From DASWIP01 sp036397635 (GTDB lineage Bacteria; Actinomycetota; AC-67), in assembly GCA_036397635.1 (NCBI GenBank), contig DASWIP010000082.1:1-28445 (forward strand): a stretch of DNA of 28,445 bases, read 5' to 3'. How positions within the stretch are numbered: the stretch's first letter is position 1; each line of letters opens with the position of its first letter. Both the position numbers and the translations under genes were made by a program. Positions 16,328 through 24,750 of the stretch are shown piece after piece. A model generated the notes under the pieces. It was not told where the DNA came from, ran no database searches, and saw nothing but the letters and a program-made list of their open reading frames with translations.

Positions 16328-17088
16328 GCCAGCTCCTGCTCGAGTCGTTGCGACCGGCTCTCGTGGTGCAAGCCGCATTCCTTCGCTTGGTCGCTCTCCC
16401 ACCACCACCGGCCGGCGCGTTCGGGGAGGCCGGGAGGCACCGCGCGGGTGCACGGCGCGCACCCGATCGAGACGTACCCGCGGTCGTACAGCGCGTTGTA
16501 GGGGACCTTGTGCTCGTGGATGTAGTTCCAGACCTGCTCGCGGGACCAGTCGGCGATCGGTGCGATCTTGACGAGGCCTGCGTGTTTCGCGTCCGGCGCC
16601 ACCTTGCCGATGCCCGAGCGCAGCTCGTCCTGACTGCGTCTCAGGCCGGCGATCCACGCGTCGAACCGGTCCAGAATGCGGTCGAGGGGGACGACCTTGC
16701 GGACGTGGCAGCACAGCTCCCGCAGCGCCGGGTCGTGACGGAACAGGTTGAAGCCGTGCCGTTCGACCATGGTTTCCACCTGAGCGGCGTCGGGGAACAC
16801 GACCTCCACGACGATCCCGTAACGGCCCCGCACCTGGTCGATCAGCTCGTAGGTCTCGTCCGGGAGCCGCCCTGTATCGATGGTGACGACGCGGATGTCG
16901 CGCTGGATCCGGCTGGCCATGTCCAGCAGCACCATCCCTTCTGCCTGGAACGCCGTGACGAGGGCAAGCTTGGGATGGAAACGCTCGATACCCCAGGCCA
17001 GGACGTCCGCGGCCGGCCAGCGGTCGTAGGAGGCGAGGTCGGGCCCCGGGAGCCCGAGGGCGTCCGGGGTGGAGACAGCCTGCGCCAA
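16312..17088 (-). CDS. cysH: assimilatory APS reductase (thioredoxin-dependent)
   Basis: The 258-residue protein is a PAPS/APS reductase that makes sulfite from adenylyl sulfate. It has four cysteines for a [4Fe-4S] cluster, Cys126-Cys127 (CCHVRK) and Cys210/Cys213 (CAPC), which mark the APS-using branch, and the nucleophilic Cys238 in KECGLH. The ATP-pyrophosphatase-like core includes TAFQAEGMVLLDM and TIDTGRLPDETY. The start is a TTG at 17088, chosen because GGGAGG stands 7 bases before it and the family N-terminus fits. It is the first gene of the operon and overlaps the sulfite reductase start, so the two steps are made together. Confidence 0.93.
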   Translation of the reverse strand: MAQAVSTPDALGLPGPDLASYDRWPAADVLAWGIERFHPKLALVTAFQAEGMVLLDMASRIQRDIRVVTIDTGRLPDETYELIDQVRGRYGIVVEVVFPDAAQVETMVERHGFNLFRHDPALRELCCHVRKVVPLDRILDRFDAWIAGLRRSQDELRSGIGKVAPDAKHAGLVKIAPIADWSREQVWNYIHEHKVPYNALYDRGYVSIGCAPCTRAVPPGLPERAGRWWWESDQAKECGLHHESRSQRLEQELAWLPK

Positions 17089-17123
17089 GGTTCGACCTCC
17101 CGACTGGGTTGGCGCAGGTCAAC

Positions 17124-17137
17124 CCATGTCTACATGG
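17124..17137. promoter_or_regulatory. palindromic candidate operator in the cysH leader
   Basis: CCATGT and ACATGG flank a 2-base centre in a perfect 14-bp inverted repeat, extended by AA/TT two bases further out with one mismatch. It lies just downstream of the predicted start site of the cysH promoter and about 35 bases before the TTG start. The loop is too short for a stable RNA hairpin, so a DNA-binding dimer acting as a roadblock is more likely. It does not match the McbR (TAGAC-N6-GTCTA) site as I know it. Confidence 0.5.
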
Positions 17138-17159
17138 TTTGCACTATTGAAACAGGGGA

Positions 17160-17188
17160 AAGGTACCGGCTCACCCGGCCACTGTCAA
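17160..17188 (-). promoter_or_regulatory. near-consensus housekeeping promoter of the cysH-sir operon
   Basis: On the minus strand TTGACA (17188-17183), a 17-base spacer and TACCTT (17165-17160) form the best sigma-70-type promoter in the window. Transcription would start near 17153, giving a leader of about 65 bases that contains the palindrome at 17124-17137 and the GGGAGG site. It overlaps the 3' end region after the epsilon-subunit stop at 17200. Confidence 0.75.
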
Positions 17189-17199
17189 ACCGTGAGGCC

Positions 17200-17478
17200 C
17201 TATTTGGCGTCGCCGCGGCCCGCGGTGATGTGGCTCTCCGCGCTGGCGTACCGTCCCGAGATGCGCCAGGCCGACGGCGCCGAGCGCGCGCGCAACAGCC
17301 AGGCCCCGACCCCGGTCGCCTCCATCCGCCCGGCCAGCGCCCAGCGGTCGGCCGGGGCTTCGCGCGCAGCTCGGGCCTGATCCTCCCGCCAGAGCGCGAC
17401 GATCGCGGCCCTCACGGCGGCCGCCTCGTCTTCGTCCGGCGAGCCGCCGGTGATCTGAACCTCGGGTGGCCCGGCCAC
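17200..17478 (-). CDS. acyl-CoA carboxylase epsilon-like subunit
   Basis: The 92-residue protein begins with a GTG two bases after the carboxylase beta-subunit stop. It follows the pattern of actinobacterial AccE/PccE subunits: a short beta-strand start (VQITGGSPDEDE), a helix AAAVRAAIVALWRE, a variable linker, and a Trp/Arg-rich end. Epsilon subunits tether or activate the alpha-beta complex. Position directly after the beta gene is the usual arrangement in Streptomyces and Mycobacterium. The sequence itself is poorly conserved, so the call rests on size, motif and place. Confidence 0.75.
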   Translation of the reverse strand: MAGPPEVQITGGSPDEDEAAAVRAAIVALWREDQARAAREAPADRWALAGRMEATGVGAWLLRARSAPSAWRISGRYASAESHITAGRGDAK

Positions 17479-17480
17479 GG

Positions 17481-19109
<1,629 letters not shown>

Positions 19110-19118
19110 GAGACAAGC

Positions 19119-19124
19119 ATCGTA
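19119..19124 (-). promoter_or_regulatory. candidate -10 element of the carboxylase beta gene
   Basis: TACGAT on the minus strand fits TANNNT and ends 9 bases before the ATG at 19109. A start about 7 bases downstream would give a leader of only 2-3 bases, consistent with the absence of a ribosome binding site. No convincing -35 is visible. Confidence 0.5.
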
Positions 19125-19188
19125 ACCAGCCGACGGAGCCGCCTCATAACCGGTTCGCCGTAGTTCGGTCTGCGGCGCCGCTGGTGAT

Positions 19189-19204
19189 GCGTTCCGCGGA
19201 ACGC
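19189..19204. repeat. perfect palindrome around GTTCCGCGGAAC, copy 1
   Basis: Sixteen bases, GCGTTCCG and its exact complement, form a perfect palindrome upstream of the carboxylase gene. It shares the 12-base core with the copy at 19235-19252. Centre-to-centre spacing is 47 bases, about four and a half turns. A transcription-factor dimer site is the simplest explanation. Confidence 0.6.
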
Positions 19205-19234
19205 TGATCCTTGGCCCTTTGCGCGATGCCCGGC

Positions 19235-19252
19235 AGTGTTCCGCGGAACACT
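19235..19252. repeat. perfect palindrome around GTTCCGCGGAAC, copy 2
   Basis: Eighteen bases, AGTGTTCCG and its exact complement, form a perfect palindrome that ends on the last base of the XRE-nucleotidyltransferase stop codon. It could serve as an operator for the carboxylase operon downstream or as a hairpin ending the XRE transcript. The centre CGCG differs from the CACGTG of parS, so I do not call it a ParB site. Confidence 0.6.
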
Positions 19253-20076
19253 CAGTCCCGGGGGTGGTCTCGGGCTGCTCGGTCGATCTCCTCCTGGAGC
19301 GCGCCGAGGATCTCGGCAGCCCAGAGGTCTTTCGGCCGCCCCGCGGAACGCTTCATCCGGATCAGGTCCTCGAGGCTAGAGACCAAAACGTGCAGGTCAT
19401 CCATCGGCATCGCGACGGCGTTGCGACGTAGCTCTGCGTAGAAGAGTCCCGGCGCCGGCTCGCAAAGGATGTCGAGGTCCCCCGCGACGGTTTCGAACGT
19501 GAACGTGCAGCCGTTGGAGATCGTCTGCCCATCCAGGATGAACGGAAGATCGGCAGGCCATCCACGTGGCGAAGCTTCGAGGTCGGCCAGGGCACGAGCC
19601 ATTCGCTCGCAGTTCTCGCGACCGTGCTCGTAGCAGATGTCCGTGTCGTTGGTGGCGATGGGGGATCCGAGGAGTCTTCCGGCGAACGCTCCGATCACGA
19701 CGAACTCGACGTCATGCTCCACGAGGGTGCGGACGGCCTTCGAGGGCTGCCATGCGGCCACCCGATGCGGTTCGGCCCCTGGTCGATCGACTTCGTAGTG
19801 TTCGGAATCCTCGGAAAGGCGGGCGCGCACCCCAGGAGACACCGCGACCAGGTTCGCGATCTGCGTCCGGTCGACGCCAATGCCGGCGCGTTTCAGCGCG
19901 TACAACCCCTCACCACACGCCTCGAGCAGCTTGTCCAGCGTGTCCACGCGAGGGATGGTGGTGCCCCGCTCGATCCGCGCGACCGTGGGCTGCGGGACGC
20001 CGGCTTTCTCGGCGAGCCGGCGTTGAGTGAGCGCTGCTCGCCTGCGCGCCTGCCGGAGGACCCTGCCAGCGTCCAT
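19252..20076 (-). CDS. XRE helix-turn-helix fused to an AbiEii-like nucleotidyltransferase
   Basis: The 274-residue protein has an N-terminal XRE DNA-binding domain (residues 1-60; LTQRRLAEKAGVPQPTVARIE is the helix-turn-helix) and a C-terminal nucleotidyltransferase-fold domain (about 115-260). The latter shows IGAFAGRLLGS followed by TNDTDI (Asp144 and Asp146) and GDLDILCE, the acidic pattern of the AbiEii/MNT-type superfamily. Such fusions may act as self-regulated solitary regulators or as parts of toxin-antitoxin or phage-defence modules; no partner HEPN or second gene lies next to it. The ATG at 20076 has no Shine-Dalgarno and sits 7 bases after a TATCAT -10. Its palindromic operators suggest autoregulation. 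It interrupts otherwise metabolic genes and may be a horizontal insertion. Confidence 0.85.
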   Translation of the reverse strand: MDAGRVLRQARRRAALTQRRLAEKAGVPQPTVARIERGTTIPRVDTLDKLLEACGEGLYALKRAGIGVDRTQIANLVAVSPGVRARLSEDSEHYEVDRPGAEPHRVAAWQPSKAVRTLVEHDVEFVVIGAFAGRLLGSPIATNDTDICYEHGRENCERMARALADLEASPRGWPADLPFILDGQTISNGCTFTFETVAGDLDILCEPAPGLFYAELRRNAVAMPMDDLHVLVSSLEDLIRMKRSAGRPKDLWAAEILGALQEEIDRAARDHPRD

Positions 20077-20080
20077 CCCT

Positions 20081-20113
20081 GCTATGATAGCATATCCGCT
20101 ATCTTGATAGCAA
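20081..20113 (-). promoter_or_regulatory. leaderless promoter of the XRE gene overlapped by two palindromes
   Basis: On the minus strand TTGCTA (20113-20108), an 18-base spacer and TATCAT (20089-20084) are followed by 7 bases and the ATG, so the transcript should be leaderless. Two palindromes with the same half-site cover both elements: GCTAT-G-ATAGC at 20081-20091 over the -10, and GCTATC-TT-GATAGC at 20098-20111 over the -35. This is the layout expected of an autorepressor binding two dimers on its own promoter. Confidence 0.65.
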
Positions 20114-20121
20114 AGGAATGA

Positions 20122-20250
20122 TCAGATGTCGCCGTCTTCGTCGGTCTGGTCGTCCCAGTAGCAGTCCCCGCACAACCCCAGGGCCACGTCGTCGTGGTCG
20201 GGGTCGAGCGCCCGGCCGCACCGGATGCAGTGCTGCGTCTCTTCGCTCAC
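20122..20250 (-). CDS. 42-residue zinc-ribbon protein
   Basis: A GTG at 20250 opens a 42-residue frame with HCIRCGRAL (Cys8, Cys11) and GLCGDCYWDD (Cys27, Cys30), a compact zinc ribbon with an acidic tail. Its start overlaps the stop frame of the decayed cyclo-ligase gene by GTGA, the same coupling used elsewhere in the window, so it was probably the last gene of that operon. The Shine-Dalgarno is weak. No function is known to me. Confidence 0.65.
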   Translation of the reverse strand: MSEETQHCIRCGRALDPDHDDVALGLCGDCYWDDQTDEDGDI

Positions 20251-20558
20251 GATCCCATCTCAGCATGGCGACGTGACAGCACGGGGATCTCCTCGATCTT
20301 CTCCCCGTCCAGATCGGACCACAGGATCCCGGGCGGCCGTCGGCGCGCGTCCGGCCTGATCACCTCGTCCGGTCAATCAGATCGACCCGGAAGTCGTGGG
20401 CGGTTTGGAGGAGCTGCTCGTCGAGCACCTGCAGCGGATGCACACTGGTCGGAACCGATGAAGTTGGGGATGCGGCCGCGCGTGCCGGGGAACCGCGCGA
20501 CCTTCGCGCGTTGCATCGCCGACCAGACCTGCTCGCGGACCGCTTGCTTATCGCGCAC
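20247..20558 (-). pseudogene. decayed 5-formyltetrahydrofolate cyclo-ligase-like gene
   Basis: Three fragments of one family are present in order. From a GTG at 20558, frame 0 gives VRDKQAVREQVW and RFPGTRGRIPNFIGSD, the N-terminus of MTHFS-domain proteins. At about 20445 the family similarity continues in the +1 frame with VHPLQVLDE and AHDFRVDLI, which normally lies some 100 or more residues further on. From about 20375 it returns to frame 0 with PDEVIRPDARRRPPGILW and EEIPVL, the C-terminus, and ends at a TGA overlapping the next start. A large internal deletion plus a small second deletion explains this. The intact enzyme would be about 230 residues. It starts inside the end of the flippase gene. 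Confidence 0.7.
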
Positions 20559-21606
20559 GGATCTCGCCGCCGCGCACGATGTACACGAGCAGACCGACCG
20601 CGCTGGTGGCCAACAGGATGGCCAGCACGAGCAGCGCATAGGCCAGCGCCTCTGCATGCCCGATCCCGAACACGCCCAGCGCCCAAACGTAGGCGAGTTC
20701 CCGAAAACCCAACCCTCCCGGCGACAGCGGGATGATGGTGGCAAGCGATGCGACGACCACGACCCCAGTCATCGCCCCTACGGAAACCCCCTCGAAGCCG
20801 AGCGCTCGGGCGAGCAGCACGTGGTAGGTCAGCACGAGCGCCTGGAACACCAGCCCGAACAGGTATCCGCGCGCGGCCGCCTGACGGTGGCGCGCGGCTG
20901 CCTGGATCGCGCGCACCGCCTGACGGAGCTTGCCGCCGATCCCGTGGTGCTTGACCAGGCGTCCGCGTCCGAGCAGCTTCTCGCCCAGGAACAGCACGAT
21001 CGCCGCGGCGCCGGCCATGCCGGCCGAAAGCACCGCCGCGATCGCGGCCACACGCTGGGCCTCGCCCGCGAACAGCTCGATGACTCCCCCGATCAGCCCG
21101 ATCGCTGCCAGCGCAACGAATCCTGCGAAGCGATCCAGGAACACCGAGGCGAACGCCGGCGTGTAGCGCCCTTGCAGCTTGCCGATCCGCACGCCCTTGT
21201 ACGCGTCGCCGCCGATACCGCTGGGAAGGAACGAGTTGAAGAACGTGCCGACGAAATACAGGCGCAGCACGGTGGGATACGGCATCTTGATCTCGAGCGC
21301 GTCGAGATACGCGTTCCATCGCTCGGCGCTGGCGAAGATCCCGACGAAAAGCGCAACGCCCGCGGCGATCACCCAGACCAGCTCGGCTCCGCCGAACGCG
21401 TCGAGCAGCTCCCCGCGGTCCGGCGTGCGCGCGATCAGGACGCCGACGACGGCCAGGCCGATCCCGATGCGCAGGACGAACTTCAGCGGATGCCGTTTCG
21501 GCTCCTCGAGCAGCTGCGCTTCCTCCAGCGCCTCCACTTCGTCCTCGAGGGTGCCGGTCGCATCCTCGAGCGCATCGAGAGCGTCGCGTTCGGGGCGCTC
21601 CGGCAC
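20548..21606 (-). CDS. lysylphosphatidylglycerol synthase TM-region/UPF0104 flippase-like membrane protein
   Basis: The 352-residue protein has an acidic, Leu/Glu-rich cytoplasmic start (residues 1-40) and then about eight hydrophobic segments. SFLPSGIGGDAYKGVRIGK and SPGGLGFRE are hallmarks of the UPF0104/LPG_synthase_TM family, whose members move or modify lipids, for example as lipid flippases. The GTG start at 21606 has AGGAG 5 bases upstream inside the epimerase gene end, and the two genes are 2 bases apart. The decayed cyclo-ligase gene overlaps its 3' end. The substrate is unknown. Confidence 0.85.
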   Translation of the reverse strand: MPERPERDALDALEDATGTLEDEVEALEEAQLLEEPKRHPLKFVLRIGIGLAVVGVLIARTPDRGELLDAFGGAELVWVIAAGVALFVGIFASAERWNAYLDALEIKMPYPTVLRLYFVGTFFNSFLPSGIGGDAYKGVRIGKLQGRYTPAFASVFLDRFAGFVALAAIGLIGGVIELFAGEAQRVAAIAAVLSAGMAGAAAIVLFLGEKLLGRGRLVKHHGIGGKLRQAVRAIQAAARHRQAAARGYLFGLVFQALVLTYHVLLARALGFEGVSVGAMTGVVVVASLATIIPLSPGGLGFRELAYVWALGVFGIGHAEALAYALLVLAILLATSAVGLLVYIVRGGEIRAR

Positions 21607-21608
21607 GA

Positions 21609-22007
21609 CTACTCCTGCACCAGCTCCGTCAGCACCCCGCCGACGCTCTTGGGATGCAGGAACGCGATGCTCGCGTCCATCGACCCGATCCGCGGATGCT
21701 CGTCGATCAAAGTGATCCCGAGTCCTTCCAACTCACGCAACGCCTGTTCGACGTCGGCAACGGCATAGGCGACGTGATGCACGCCCTCGCCGCGCTTGTC
21801 GATGAACTTGCCCACCGGCGACTCGGGCGACACCGGCCTGAGCAGCTGGATCCAGGACTCTCCGACCTTGCCCATGGCCTCCTCGACCCCCTGGTCGGTG
21901 GCCGTGTGCCGGTACGTGAACTCGACGCCGAAGGTCCCCGAGTAAAACTCGATCGCGGCGTCGAGATCTCGGACCGCGATCCCCACGTGGTGGACCTTGG
22001 ACAGCAT
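21609..22007 (-). CDS. mce: methylmalonyl-CoA/ethylmalonyl-CoA epimerase
   Basis: The 132-residue protein is a single vicinal-oxygen-chelate enzyme of the length usual for methylmalonyl-CoA epimerase. KVHHVGIAVRDLD at the start, GEGVHHVAYAV in the middle and GVLTELVQE at the end supply the His/His/Glu metal ligands of the two beta-alpha-beta-beta-beta modules. In ethylmalonyl-CoA pathway organisms the same enzyme epimerises both ethylmalonyl- and methylmalonyl-CoA. The ATG at 22007 fits the family start and stands exactly 7 bases after TAGAAT, suggesting a leaderless mRNA; upstream in-frame codons are not protein-like. It is divergent to the thiolase gene. Confidence 0.93.
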   Translation of the reverse strand: MLSKVHHVGIAVRDLDAAIEFYSGTFGVEFTYRHTATDQGVEEAMGKVGESWIQLLRPVSPESPVGKFIDKRGEGVHHVAYAVADVEQALRELEGLGITLIDEHPRIGSMDASIAFLHPKSVGGVLTELVQE

Positions 22008-22014
22008 GCAGCCG

Positions 22015-22020
22015 ATTCTA
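22015..22020 (-). promoter_or_regulatory. -10 element of the leaderless epimerase gene
   Basis: TAGAAT on the minus strand is separated from the ATG at 22007 by 7 bases, so transcription should start at or next to the A of the start codon. There is no ribosome binding site. No good -35 is seen. Confidence 0.6.
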
Positions 22021-22094
22021 CGGCGATGACGCCGGAGCCGGAGGCTGGTGGGACGGCGCGCGCCGAGGGCGGGACGCCGCGCGCCGACTGCCAC

Positions 22095-22100
22095 TAGAAT
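22095..22100 (+). promoter_or_regulatory. -10 element of the thiolase gene
   Basis: The same hexamer TAGAAT occurs on the plus strand. A start near 22107 leaves a leader of about 22 bases with the Shine-Dalgarno AGGAGG before the ATG at 22130. The divergent epimerase promoter lies 75 bases away. Confidence 0.5.
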
Positions 22101-22129
22101 CGATGGAAACCACGCAGGAGGTACCGATC

Positions 22130-23308
<1,179 letters not shown>

Positions 23309-23413
23309 CGCTCAAACGCCCGCAACGCGGCCGGGGGGCGATCAGCTCGACCGGAACGGTCCGCTGATCTCGTAGGTCGCACCGAGGTCGAACGCGCGCG
23401 GCGGCGCGCGCGC

Positions 23414-23419
23414 TAGGCT
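23414..23419 (+). promoter_or_regulatory. -10 element of the leaderless HTH_42 gene
   Basis: TAGGCT fits TANNNT and ends 7 bases before the GTG at 23427. No ribosome binding site precedes the GTG. The 100 bases upstream of it, after the thiolase gene, hold nothing else I can name. Confidence 0.5.
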
Positions 23420-23426
23420 CGCGGAC

Positions 23427-24749
23427 GTGGAGGCACCGATCGAGCGGGCACGGTGGTGGTCATGGCGTCGCCAGCGGCTCGACCGAACCTGTCGTGGCGT
23501 CGAGGACTGCCTCCAGTCGGTCATCGGGGTGTACAGCGCGAACCCGCACGGCGCCCTCTCGCTGCTCGCGCGCGTGCCGCGGCTGCTCAAGGGCGCTGCG
23601 GTCGAGGGAGTCATCTCGACCAAACGCGCCGTCCGGGTGCCCGCGATGCGACGCTCGATATTCATGCTGCCGCGGGAGACCGCCCACCTCGCCTTCTGGG
23701 CGACACCGCGCTCGGTCGCGCCTTACCGTCAGGTCCTGCGCCGGGCCGGCGTCGGCGATCGCGAGTGGGAACGGCTGCGCAGCGCCATCCTCGCAGCGAC
23801 CGAGGTGCCGCTCGAACCAGCCGAGATCCGCGCGCGCCTGGGCAGCCCCCCGAAGGACCTGACCCCGGTGCTGCATGCCATGTGCGCCGAGGGCGTGCTG
23901 CTGCGGATCAAGGCGCGCACGATCCGCTCGAACGAGATCAGTTATTGCGCGACCGAAGCCTGGCTCGGCGAGCCGCTCCGGCAGGTCGATCCAACCGAAG
24001 CGCTGGTCTGGCTCGCCGGTGACTACCTCACCGCGTACGGCCCCGCGACGCCGGAGGATTTCGCCTGGTGGACCGGAGTGCCGCGGAAGCAGGCCGCCGA
24101 GGCGCTCGCCTCACTCGAGCCCGTCGACGTCGGCGGCGGCTGGCTGATGCACCGCCGTGACGAACGCGCCTTCTCGGGCATGCGCAAGCTCAGCGGTCGG
24201 GTGAACCTATTGCCGAAGTGGGATTGCTACACCATGGGGTATGGGCCGGAGGGACGATCACGGTTCGCGACCCCGGCGGTGCAACAAATCATCTACGACG
24301 CCGGCGGCAACGCACAGCCGGTCGTGCTGATCGAAGGCGAGGTAGGCGGGACCTGGGAGCATCGCATCCTCGGTGATCGGATCCGCGTCAAGCTCTTGCT
24401 GTTCGAGCAGCCCGCCCCAGCGTTGCGCGATGCGCTGGACTCGGAGGCCGCCCTGGTCGCGACCTTCCTGGAGGCCGCGCGAAGCACCATCGCCTACGAG
24501 CGGGTCGAACGGCCCCGCGCCCGGCGCGCGCGCGCGCCGTCGAAACGCCGCCCAACGATCAAGCCGAGGCGTACCGCGGCCAAAGCAGCCGGAACGCGCA
24601 ACACGTCCAAGAAGACCGCGCGCCGGAAAACGACGAAGAAGAAGAGCACCAAGACAAGCGCAAGGAAGAGCGCGAAGTCGGGCACACGGACGGGGGCCAA
24701 GCCGGGCGCGAGGAAGAGCCCAAAAAAGCCAGCGCGCCGGCCGAGCTGA
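23427..24749 (+). CDS. HTH_42 winged-helix protein with a histone-H1-like C-terminal tail
   Basis: The 440-residue protein belongs, by its layout, to the winged-helix HTH_42 family that includes the DNA glycosylases YcaQ/AlkX and AlkZ. Residues 10-360 show the family landmarks VEDCLQSVIGVYSANPHGALSLLARVP, FMLPRETAHLAFWATPR, YGPATPEDFAWWTGVP and NLLPKWDCYTMGY. The QxQ catalytic motif of the glycosylases reads YSA here, so the activity may differ. The final about 80 residues are Lys/Arg/Ala/Ser/Thr-rich without a single acidic residue, like the tails of histone H1 or actinobacterial HupB, and probably bind DNA nonspecifically. It converges with ccr with one base between the stop codons. Confidence 0.8.
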   Translation: MEAPIERARWWSWRRQRLDRTCRGVEDCLQSVIGVYSANPHGALSLLARVPRLLKGAAVEGVISTKRAVRVPAMRRSIFMLPRETAHLAFWATPRSVAPYRQVLRRAGVGDREWERLRSAILAATEVPLEPAEIRARLGSPPKDLTPVLHAMCAEGVLLRIKARTIRSNEISYCATEAWLGEPLRQVDPTEALVWLAGDYLTAYGPATPEDFAWWTGVPRKQAAEALASLEPVDVGGGWLMHRRDERAFSGMRKLSGRVNLLPKWDCYTMGYGPEGRSRFATPAVQQIIYDAGGNAQPVVLIEGEVGGTWEHRILGDRIRVKLLLFEQPAPALRDALDSEAALVATFLEAARSTIAYERVERPRARRARAPSKRRPTIKPRRTAAKAAGTRNTSKKTARRKTTKKKSTKTSARKSAKSGTRTGAKPGARKSPKKPARRPS

Positions 24750-24750
24750 C

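Noticed and set aside
17089..17153. Cysteine-rich leader peptide for attenuation upstream of cysH
   Set aside because: The short frames in the leader (such as an ATG directly followed by TAG) contain no run of cysteine codons.
19189..19252. parS centromere-like sites
   Set aside because: The palindromes have a CGCG centre and a 14-bp TGTTCC-type frame, whereas parS has the 16-bp CACGTG centre; only the outer bases agree.
19252..20250. Two-gene toxin-antitoxin module formed by the XRE protein and the 42-aa protein
   Set aside because: The small gene belongs by its overlap to the operon ending in the pseudogene, is separated by the XRE promoter and looks like a zinc ribbon, not a toxin.
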